A program made the translations under genes and the position numbers. DNA of 64,000 nucleotides. It comes from Brienomyrus brachyistius. Lineage: Eukaryota > Chordata > Actinopteri > Osteoglossiformes > Mormyridae. The notes under the pieces are model-generated. The model saw nothing but the letters and a program-made list of their open reading frames with translations, did no database searches and was not told where the DNA came from. This document shows, one piece after another, positions 20,679 through 32,600 of the stretch. The stretch is from positions 23,191,019 to 23,255,018 of the forward strand of contig NC_064539.1 of the NCBI RefSeq assembly GCF_023856365.1. The letters are read 5' to 3'. The number at the start of each line of letters is the position of its first letter. The first letter of the stretch is position 1.

Positions 20679-23600
20679 CTGGGAAGAAAAAGAAAAAAAC
20701 GACATGGGGTTGCGTTACGAGCTGCCTGATGAAGGGCGGGGGAGGGGCCATCAAGGAGCAGGTCCTCATCATCAACTGAATAAATCCCATAATTTTATAA
20801 ATGTCACTATAATACTACTGTGGGCACTGATAAGTTCAGACAGCAGAAATAATCTATTATGCCATCTAGCTGTTCCTGGCTCAGGACTTCCACATCCAGT
20901 CTTATTTACGATTTAGCAAGGAAAATAAGGAGAGGCAGCATAGTTTAGGTTTACAATAGCCCTGCAGAGTCTCAATTTTTCAGGAAAATTTGATAAAACC
21001 ATTCGGTAAAAGGCATACAAATAAAATTCATGTCCAGGATGAAGTATTTTTCGGTTTCAAGTAAAACTTATCGATATTTTATTATATATTTTTTTTAAGG
21101 AGTATGGGATATGAGTACCGAGAGCATAGATGGGGCCCGGAATCGCGGGTCTTTTGCGTACCTGTGCGCTGAGGGTCTCCAAGGGGCTCTCGACCCGCGG
21201 GAAGGTCATGAGGGGCAGGCCGCGGTACTCCTCCCCTTTCCGCTTGACAGGGGCGGCATGGACGCCTTTGAAGTTGTGGACGACACAGATCCCCTGCCAG
21301 GGGAGACGCTCACGGTTAGTCACATGGCCCAGGCCAGGCACTGAGCATGATGGGTAAGAAAACCGACTCAGGGACCAAATGGCCACCGGTTTGAGTGCAG
21401 CAGGGGAACCCGTCTGTTGTACCGCTGAGGGACATTTTCAAAACAAATCGGTAAGGTTTTCCTTAAGAGGGCACAACTTAGTAACTCAGTTACTACTCAA
21501 GAACCAATGAATACATGAGCCGTTAGGGTTAATTAGTGATGTAGGAACACGGGACCAGTACGCAACACCTAGTTTCTGATTAGTTCATATATTAATCAAT
21601 ACATTATTTGTGCCGCGAGTTAAGTGTTACCAAAACATGTAGCAGTGCAATGTAAAATATGAATTGAATTGAATCAGATGCTGGAATTATGCATGTCTTA
21701 AGGCTATTGTGGCAGCTGGACAGTGAGACTTCAAATCACGAGTCGAGATCCAGTCCTACAGCTATGACGTCTTTGTAAAAGAAACGATAACCACAATGAC
21801 GCGATTCCACATCAGGTCATGTGACCCAAATCGAGCCAAAACGCAGGCACTACATCCGCACACCCAATCAGAAATGATAGCGGCACTCACCCTATCACGC
21901 CTGGACACCTGTCTGCAGTTTCCCAGCAGACCCACCCTCCAGTGTGTGTGTGTGTGTGTGCGTGCGTGAGAGAGAGTGAGAGATGGAAGGCCGGCTCTTC
22001 GGCAGCCCTTACCAGGAATAGGGCGATGGTGCTTCCCAGGATAAAGCCCGCGATCACGTCGGAGCAGTGGTTCCGGTACTCTGACACCCGGTTCAGGCCC
22101 ATGAGGAACGCCGCGCACAGGGTGCTCAGGCACAGTGCCGGCTTGGCCAGTCGGCTGCTTTTTGTCTTTATTGTGCTGGTGATGTACATCTGCAGGGGGT
22201 GGGGTTGGGGGGGGGGGGTGTCCAAGGAGGGGAAAGCAGAGGGAGGATCAGCCCATTTCTACGGCATCATCGAGCATGACGGTGGGGAGGAGTTTGCCTC
22301 TCTAATGACATGTGGGAGTCAAAATGATCCCTCAAGAAAAGAAGAACTGATGGTGCTCAAGATGTTATGGGGAAAGAAACACATACACACACACACACAC
22401 AACCCTTTGTGTTTCATTAAATGACATCATCCTTTTTTGTGAAGCTCACTTCTAAGCGTAAGTATCTTGACTGTACCTCCCACTGCCCCACAAGGCAGGA
22501 ACACACACCATAGATGAAAGATAGCAAGTTTATGAAAAATTAAAAGTCTTTGTACGTTGAACAAATCTTGGCTTGGGAGAGGGGAAATTCACATTTAACC
22601 ATGCCTGTAAGAGTACAGGTCTCGCTAGCAGCTATACAGAAGTAGGGCAAAGGATTTGTATGCTACTTATGTGCACATGTCTAGTTCCCTGGAGCCTCTC
22701 TCCGGTGTCCCTGCGATTAGTCAAAACAGGTTGCTGTGCATTTACTTAAGGAATGTCAGTGTGCTGCCCCCTGTGGCCATATGGCGGTGGTGCGCTCACC
22801 GTCATGTAGACAGCCGAGTAAATACTGAGCGATGCATCCTTGGAAGGGAAGGACCTTCTGGCTCGCTCCACCACCGCCTGATCCCCGGTGCAGATGTTGC
22901 CGTTGGCGATGAACTGGTGGTTGGAGCGGCAGTCTGTGCCCGTGTAGTTGGGCTTGCACACATTCAGGAAGTATGGTGAGAGATTCCCAGTCACGATCTG
23001 GCCAGCGTTGGCGAAGATGTCCGTGGCGAACAAGCCGAAAGCAAAAACGCCTGCCGGAACGCAGAAACGGCAGCATCATCAAAACCCAAATGGGACTGGG
23101 GTAACTGGCAGAGACCTTGAGGACTGAACAATGCATTATGTAATAATTCGACAGTGTCAATGAAGACTTCCATTTTGGCTGTTTATTACATAATGCATAG
23201 AGAACTGCTCTTTCATAATTAAAAAGTAGAACTGCTAAGTTTTGTAATAACCACCACAACATGCAATTTTATTTCAAAATGCAGGGAAATTGCTCGATGC
23301 ATTCAAGTTCTTACAAAAAGGGGGTGATATTACACAAGTGAAAATTTGTGACATTTTGTCAAGTTATTACATACTGTAGTGCGTTGCTACATGGATGCTA
23401 GCTAAACAGACAAGGCAAAAGGAGCTTGTATATATTCACAATTTATGGAACGCATAATGAAGCTGAAGTTTAAACAAACCATCTCTAATATCATGGTGCA
23501 TTTAACACCACTCAAAACGTAGAACGAAAATTTGCTAAGACGACAAAAATAAATTATAGGCCATTGCTTATAAAAATCTTGGGCAGGCTGGCTTAGCTGC

Positions 23601-26600
23601 CCGTGAAATTGCCACACCCCAGTAAACCAATTATCCCCATCTCTCAGTAGGGGCGGCCAGAGTGGGGGCCCCAGCTTACGGCAGGCCACACGCGATCGAT
23701 GACATCAAACGGCAAGGAACAAAGGAAAGAACAAAATATCCCATCTGGTTACTGGTGTGGAAGATCACACAGCTCCCTGCACGGATCATTTTTTATGCAC
23801 ACGCTCGACACAATAATCAAAGCTCTGGGGACGGGATTGCCCAAGTCTCTAATCAATAATTTATGGGGAAAGCAAAGCTTTCAACACACACCCATGCAGT
23901 CGACATGCTAAAGATAAGCCTCCTCCTGGTTGGCTCACTTCATATTATATCCAAACATAATTTCTACAGATCCCTGCTGAGGGAGAAACTCAACTTAAGA
24001 GGCTGAAAAGGGCCAATCAGTCAGAATTAAACTCCATAGTGGTCTTGGCGTTGAGTTCATGATTGCATTAAACCAGCATTTTCCGATCGGGTCCTCCGGG
24101 ACCCACAGATGGTCCATGTTTCTGCTCCTCCCCCAGCTCTGCCAGCTGCGAGGGAGCAAAAATGTGCACTGTATGGCAGGGAGCTCAGTGGGAGCACAAA
24201 CAAGGACTGTCTGTGGGTTCCCAAGGACCAGATTGAGAAACACTCCATTAGACCGTCCCCTAGTTACATCACTCTCTTCCTCTCTCTGTTTTTTTAAATG
24301 CAAAATACAGGCTCCAGAGTGTAATTACACCTACTCAATTAAGACAATTAGAAGGATCAGTTCTTGGCCAGAACAAAGCCAGACCGAAGTGAAACACCCA
24401 AAACCCATCGCTAATGACCATTAGTGTGTGACCGCTGGCATTTAAGCCCCTGCATGGTTTAAAGAAGATTGAAAGGTCCCCCCTTTCCAAGTCATGATGT
24501 CAGCCACACAGGTTTAAGCTGAGACAGAGCAGAGTGGATGCTGGTGGTGGGGGTGTTAATTTTTCATGCCATATCTTAAAACACACCGGAGAGAGCTAAT
24601 CGTGGTGCAAGGCAGCAGACACACTGACATGCGGTAAACAGTCCCTTTTAACTGGGTTCCACATGTCCGATCTCATTAGAATGCATCTCGTCAATATCGT
24701 CCCTTTCATATGAAGGACGTTATAAAACGTTACACTGGATGATATAATTAAAATGCAAATAAGACGTCTGCCATGGGCTCGGTGTGTATCGAGTTTTTGA
24801 TACTTGGATAGCAGGAAATGTAGATGCTGGCCGTGCCGGGCTTTGCTGAGGAACAGTGATGGATTTTAATAAGATTATAACTCAGCGGTGATCAATGTGA
24901 TCTGCCTTGGCTTCCGGCCGTGTCCCGGGGGCTGTTTTCCCTGTAATCTCTGTGACGTTCGCTCGCCCCCCCAGGGAGGTGATGTTTTACGAAGGTGAAA
25001 CTGCAGTTAACACAGCCAGCATAAGTACCACTTCGCTCGTATAGTTACCATTTTGCACATCAAGATTTGGGGCTAAATTACGGTTTTATCCCAATGTACG
25101 GACGCCATTTCAAATGTGATTTCTGTGACGGGCAGATATTTCAGGTTGCCAGATCACAACCCCACAAGATGGGGGCTCCCCTGGTTCTCAGACTCACCGA
25201 TGAAGCGTATAATCCTGCGGATGAGGGGGTTGAGGTAACAGCACTCCCCTGTCACAATGGTTTTCTCCTGGGCTATGAGAGCCTCCCTCGTCGACTTCAC
25301 AATATACATGGAGACCTCCCCTATGAAAATCTATAAAGGCAAAAGGAAATCAGATTTTCTGAAAGGAACAATTCATAACAGCCACGCAAAAATGTTAAAA
25401 ACTGCATTATGAATTCTGTAAAGCAAGATTTCATTATGCTCTCCATCAGGACCATGGCAGTAGGTGATCACTCAGTACCTTCATCTAGATACTTGGACTT
25501 CTGGGAGTAAACATCCTTGGGGGGAGAAAAAGTAGCTGTTTCTTCCTGCTGGGTTTTATGCAAATAAATCAGAGCACTCAGCCCAGGGGAGGGAGGCTCC
25601 CAGCTGAGCCTAATGTCTAGCAGTTAGGTGCAGGAAGGTGAAGAGCCACCTGTGCCGAGGTAGGGGGCACCGCTTCCCTGCTACCCAAGGCTGTGACGTG
25701 GCACAGCCCAATTTAGGGCCGTGGGAAACACGTTCTGTTCCTCTGCATCACCTCCGGCATTGACCGTGGGCGGATTTACAAGCCGCATAGAAATAAGCCC
25801 AAAGCAGCGCCGGTAGGTCGTTAACGCTTAATGCGAAAGTTACTGTGCTGGCAGGTTTTTGCAGCATATTTGCCCTTTAGCGAACACTCGAGCGTGATTC
25901 CAGTGTCCAGAATCGCCCGGCAGGGGGCAATTTAATAAATTAACATAAACTGTATTATGCCTTTCATAATGAGATTTTTAAGAAGATGCAGGAAGTGGTT
26001 TTTGACTGGGATGTTTCATGGGGCGGAAACAAAACAAGGAAAACTTGTGCTAATGAAATACACCACGCATAGAAAAATCATGCCCACAAAAACATAAATA
26101 CACAGAGCAAGCGCACTGAAATGGTCCCTGACTGTGTGAAGCGGGATTTCAGGGAAGCCGAAGCTGCAGCTCATCTGCATGCAGGGAGCCGCGTCAAAGC
26201 GGCCGCTTCTACGTTTCAAGGGAACAAATGTCACAGCGTTAAACTGCAAAAGTATGCCGAGCCTCGTAGCGCTTTCGGTTAAACTTTAATTGCTGTCTGC
26301 CGAAGTAGACACATGTCAAGGTATCGCAGACGTCTGATGAAATGCTTGGCAATGTGAGTTCAATTTAAAGTTACGTTATATTGTATAAGAGTCAATAAGA
26401 CGCTGTAATAAGACATTCAAAGGTAAATGGAAATGAAATTCTTAAGTAAAACAGCCTTGGCTACGCTTGTAAAACTACAGTGAAATAGAATACGTATTCA
26501 AAACGATCTTTGACAAGTTTCATTCTAACGAAAAGGAGAATTTGACAGTCCAACGTTGTGACTGATCTGACCATTGGTGTCATAGTGCCCTCTTGTGGTG

Positions 26601-29600
26601 CTTACTTACAATTGCACGTTTTGCTCTATTAAAATTTAAGGACTGGTTTGGTGTTTTGGATCCACATTGGACGAAGATCTCCGTTAAACAACTAAATGCA
26701 TTATAATAATAAAAAATAGACAACACCTGCTCATGGGTGGCCAGTACCAAGAACAGGCAAAGATAATGAATGGGGGCAGAACTCACCACAGCGGTGGGGG
26801 CAGCAGCCACCACACAGTAGAGGATGAGAGGAGGCACAAAGCTGTCCTCCTCCAGCCCTGGGTAGGGCTTCAGAAGATCAGCGTCGTTGCAGAAGAAGCC
26901 CTGGATATGCACAGAGAAGGTGTCCGTACACTCCATGTAGTATGCCAGCAGCACCGTACCGGCCATGATGACCAGCTGCAGTGGAAAAAAGAACCATAAG
27001 GGGGCGCCAAAGACACGAAACATTTGTTGAACATTTTGGAATTCTTGCAATACAATATAGTTCCAACATCTCCATTCAAATAAATTCAATAAAGATAAAT
27101 AAACAAAAACTTCCAAAACTAACTAAATAATACAAAGTGGCACCATTCTAAAAGATTTTGGATGTTTTTATCCAAGGAAATTTGCACACAAACACTATCT
27201 GAGCGTTTTCTTCTGCCAAGTTGTGTACAATCACTATGAGATAATGACAACAACAACAGCGTATTGATGACTGGTGTCTGAGTAGAAGCAAACAAAGAGT
27301 CAAATTCATTCATAAAGACAGAGGAAATCCTTTCTCCAAGAGTCCATCTGTAACAAACCTGGAACTATCCCAAAAGTAGCGGGTGAACCTTGCAGCCACA
27401 GTAGCTATTTTTAGCTGCCTGCCGGTACGTGGTCGTCAGTGCCACTGCAGCCACACGGGGCCGCCCTGAGGCCCCAGGTGCCCGCTCTCTCAAACACAGG
27501 CATCCGTCACAGGCACTTATCCCCATCATCTGCTCAACAGTGGTTTCACTTTGCAGAAGATGAAAAACAAAGGAATGTACGCTCGCTGCCCACACCGCAC
27601 GCTAGCGTTACGACGGCCCCTGCTTCGCGCCCTAAGAGGTTGCCCGTTCTGTGCAAGCTCTGATATTCACACCCTCGATATGTACCAGGCAGTAATATCA
27701 ATAAGATTTATCTGTAGAACATATTAAAACAGTGGAACGGTATTTCAGCACGGTTACGTCGGAAAATATGAACCCTCCATTTAAGCGTGATGTCGGTCTT
27801 CGCTCCTCTGAGGCACATAGGAGCCAATGCCCGTATGTCTTAGGGGCTTGGCGGTTCTGCATGTGAGAGATGGCCCTGCCCCCCCCCCCCCCCCCCAGGC
27901 CGTTTCCAAGGGATCGGAGGTGAAAGTACTGATTCTGGGTCAAAGGTCAGTCTCTCAACTATCAAGGATGCATTTAAAATGTGGATTGTATGAAAACCAT
28001 GAATCATGACTGTGCCAAGAAGCTGAGAATCTGCGCACGCCTGTTTTTCTCCGCTGTGAAAATAATGACCCAGTTACCACAAAATATGATTCTGGAATCA
28101 TCAGATTCTGAAATCCATAAAACTGTTTTATGTAAGCTGCTGATCCAGAGGATTTTTTTCTTTTTTGCTTTTTTGTCTTTCGTTTGTCTCATCAGAAATA
28201 AATCCTGTTTGGAGATAAACCAACTTCTCACCCACTTCTCCTACACACCCCCTTAGGAGAAATACAGAGGAAGAATGAATCAGCCAAAGACAAATTATCC
28301 TGTCCAGTTTGAGAATAACAGGAGAAACACAAAAAAGGTTCTTCTGCTGTGCTTATGGGCTTCTCAGAGTCCAACAGAGGATAAAATATGCAGTTGAGAC
28401 TTGAATTTGATCACTGCAACAAACTTGTGGTGCTGAGATTAGCTCATTTATAAGCCAAGCAAGGTTTCATTTGGAGCTCACCATTACTGCAAGAGCCGAT
28501 TATTTACTATAAATACTGATCAGTGCGATGAGAGAAAGAACATTTTAAGATGGTAAATTGGGATCAGGCTGAGACGAGAGGAAGGCAGCAGATTTCAAGT
28601 AGCATGAGAAATTGGTCAAAATCTCATATTAAACTGAGCTTCTGTCTAGAAGAATTAGGCTGGACAAAGAAGGGATCTTATTCTGAATTTCCTCTTCCAC
28701 CATCATGTCTAAGAAATTACTGGGAAATAAATCGCAACGTTTACAAAGTAACAATGGCAAAATAGAGCAGGTAGGACTTCAGGTTTACTGGACTGTACAT
28801 TTAAGTGATAGATGTCTGGATATTTGCTATATTCTACCTAATACAGGCCACGCATCTCAGTTCTAATGGCTCCACACAGGCATCTTAGCATCTTATCATC
28901 AGTGCCTGGTTTTAAATCCATTTCTTTTAATAGGTTACAGCAGAGAAAATGAAGATAATGACCAACTGAACAGCTGACCTGGAAACGCCGAGTGACAGTG
29001 TGGTCCTGCTAATGAAATTTTCTGCTTTCTGGTTTACTGATAAGTTTTTTTTTTTTACATTAATCTCTTTTGGTATTTAGTACCCAATCTGCAGTATCTA
29101 ATTTAATCCTCAACTTGGCATATGCTTCCAGGCATATGTATTTATAACAGAATTTTTGCTTTATTCATCGTTTTAACTTAAAAACGAATATAAAAATGCA
29201 AACTATTAAAACAACCGTATTGTAGCTGGGGTGCACCAACAAACATCTGTTACCTGCTTCTCTGAGAAAACATGAGGACAGGAATAAGAACCCATAAGGT
29301 TCCCTGAGAACCTGGTGGGGGGGGGGGGGTGCCAATATCTTACCGTAGAAACCCCGAAAATAAGAAAGGGGGTCATTAGCAGATGAACTGGACTCCACAG
29401 TCAGAAGCTAACAGGAGCTGAGCAGGACCTCCAGACAACGTGCTGGGGAAGAGGGGAAGCGGCTGGAGATGTGATACAGTATGCAAGCAGAGACAGAGAG
29501 GGACAAGCAGAGACAGAGAGGGACAAGCAGAGACAGACAGGGACAAGCAGAGACAGAGATACGGAGGCAGAGACAGAGAGAGACAGCCAGGCAGAGAGAG

Positions 29601-32600
29601 AGAGGGGGAGATACAGAGAGACAGACAGCCAGGTAGAGAGAGAGAGAGACAGCCAGGCAAAGAGAGAGAGGGAGAGAGATGCAGAGACAGAGAGAGAGAG
29701 GGGGGGAGATACAAAGAGAGAGGCACGCAGACAGAGACACAGGCCACAGATCCAAACCTGATGGATGTGTTAAAACACAGCATGTTTAAAAGGAGTCAGC
29801 GTGCATGTACCTGTACATAGTGAGCCTATCTGACAAACACAATGCAATTTGGAACTGACGGGCCAAATGAGGCCTCCGTATCCATAAGGGGCGGGATTAT
29901 CATGTGCTTTCATCTTTCACTGGTTACTTTGTGTTACAACAGGCACTTATTGACAACACAGGGTAATTCCACTCTCCACCCACCTTGACAGGCATCTTTC
30001 AGCCGTTTACCACAAGGGGGCAGCATAACTCAGCTGGTTTAACTGGTCCAGTAAATATCCAAGGTAATATTAATCTCTAGCAGACTTTCCTGGAGAAAGG
30101 CTTGTATTTAAAGCAGCGTTTCTCAAACCAGTCCTCGGGGACCTCCAGACAGTCCACATTTTTGCTCCCTCCCAACTCTCCAGGAATTGGAAGGGAGCAA
30201 AAACATGGACCATGTTGGGGGTCTCCAAGGACCGGTCTGAGAAACACTGGTGAAGAGGATGCATTTCACATGTCTTTTCCCCTCAATTCAGAGTCAGGAA
30301 AGACAGGCCAATTTCAGGGAGATTTTCAGTGCATGTGCAAGACAATGAAATGTCACCAAAATGAAATTGCCTGAAATGCACCGAACATGGCATGCTATTG
30401 TCCAAAAGACATCGCACTGCAACTGTCTATAATTGTTTCATTTGTGTTTCTCTTTACTTTTTAAATAGATTCAGAGCGTGATAAAGGGCAGGGAATTACG
30501 GCGTACTCTGTGGGGGGGCCTGCGGGGCCGTTAGTCGTCTATCATCACGCAAACCAGCCAGCGCTTCTGCTGATATAAACAGCTGCTTAATGAACACAAG
30601 CGACGTGCGAGAAGGCGGACACCTTATTATGGGATGCATCGGGGAGGGGTACAGCTCTTACAAAGCTACAGGGGCCGCGGAGCGGGGGGGGGGGGGGTGG
30701 GAGAGATCAGTGTCACCTCTCTGACCAAAAAAAAACAAACAGACTCAAATTCCTGCCACCAAAGGAACGCTGAAGGTGCGTCTCAAAAAGTGCAGCTTCA
30801 CCGAAAAACAGGAAACCGAGGCGGGGGGGACAAGAGGAGACAGACCCAGCAAGACCGGCGATCTGCCACCACAGTGTATTTAAAGCGGGTTCAATGCCAG
30901 GCAGGGGCACCAATCGGGTGCCGGGCAGGGGCAGTAATCGGGTGCCGGGCAGGGGCACCAATCGGGTGCCGGGCAGGGGCACTAATCGGGTGCCGGGCAG
31001 GGGCACTAATCGGGTGCCGGGCAGGGGCGACTGCAGTCAGGTATTAACCTGAAGACAGATGGGTTTAGATTCTCACACAGCCTTAAATAAACAGTGAAAA
31101 TCTCATATTTACACATGGGTAATTGCACTCACCTGCTGTGCATTTAGGTAAAAGGCCCAAAGAGACACGCATAAAACACGGAAACGCTACGGATATTTGG
31201 AAATCAGAGAGGAAATGACACAGAGAGAGACGGCGAATGGAAGACAATGGTGCGGAGCGAGCGTTCATCTAATCGGCACACCGGGTCATTTGTTTTGGTC
31301 GCTCTGGAACATTCCTCCATCTGTACCAAGAGCTTGTGATTTAAATGTCCTCTCATCACTATCCGCAGGACCTACTGCACATGGACCGGGAATAAAAACG
31401 CCAGACACTACAATCCCTCCACGCCTCACTACAGAGGGACAGCTGTGTCATGTGAGCCTCTCGAACCTCAAGCCTTCTTCATGTGGGGAAATGTAGCATT
31501 TTTACAGAATGACACTTGGTCCCCAGGGAGACACTTCTATAATATCATTACTCATTAAGTCATTTTAAATCACACATTATAGACAGGGACTGGGGGCTCT
31601 TGTCCTGTAGTTACCTGTGAGCATCACCGACGCCTCTCAGGGTTTCCCTCTCATCTCCGCCTGACACAGGATGGGGTACAGCCGCCTTGCTGCCGTGTGT
31701 CACAGACCCCCCTGCGGAGAGCCCCAAAGAAGGTTGCATAATGCAGCTTTGCCGGGGAGCTGCGCAGTGGGGCGTGACACACGTCAAAAGGCGCCCCAAG
31801 CAGTGACAGACACTGCAGCCATTAATGATGCCATAAATAACGAAGCAAAGCTGAGGAGGAGAGTTGCCCCTGAACTACAGAGACAGCCCACACCCCCGCC
31901 CCAAAGCAAAAGGGGTCTCGCTCTCACACCCAGTGTCCCAGCCCCACTGGCTGTGTCCCAGCATGGTGAGGCGAGTCTACGTGCGAAAAGGACGCCCACT
32001 GCAGGCATCTCTGCTTTTTAACCCAAAAGAGCTGACAGAAAATTGCTTGTTTACCAAAGTCAGGCTTGAACGTGACAAATAACAGGAGGGGGGAGGATGG
32101 TACCAAGTGGCATTTACCCAGAATGCCGCTGTGAACCCAAAAAGAGAGAGAGGATTGCCTGTACCCCATGTGGCAGATCGACCTCCAAAAGGGCCATTTC
32201 ACATATCAATAATTCATGCAAGACCCCGTCATAAAACCGATAGCCATCCGGAAATCAATTTAAAGCAAAGGACACGGGTTATTTTCTTCAGTAAAGCACG
32301 ATCTGTCACCAGCACACGGATTTTTGATATTAAATATTGCTGTGGAAAGAATCTCATTATGTGACGGCGGGACATTCCTCTGAAAGCTTATTAGCACCCT
32401 CCTTTAGCCCGATTTTACAGTTTCCCATAAATTTTATACAAACGATCATTTTTTTTTTTCCTCCCTACTGGCAATTCCTGGATTTCTCCTGCAGAGGGCA
32501 GTGCAGATCTACATCAAACATTTCACTCACTTCAAACCCCTTCCACATAAAAAAAAAAAAAACACTTGCATATAGACAGAATATTACATTTGTCAGCAAA

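Larger units (their letters stand above)
23051..25197 (-). other. plppr1 intron 3
   Basis: 2147-bp GT-AG intron. It contains a perfect 16-bp inverted repeat (23131-23198), a foldback hAT MITE (24074-24245) and a TF-motif-rich, repeat-free stretch (about 24700-24930) that could be a conserved element. Confidence 0.8.

Noticed and set aside
21942..22424. 160-codon + strand frame over plppr1 exon 5
   Set aside because: A shadow of the real - strand exon extended through a GT microsatellite and a G run.
29376..29820. Overlapping open frames on both strands as genes
   Set aside because: Translations of a GA-rich tandem repeat; no recognisable domain.
30901..31030. CRISPR-like array
   Set aside because: Units are contiguous 24-bp tandem copies with no variable spacers, in vertebrate intronic DNA; the same applies to the 51-bp array at 37305-37800.
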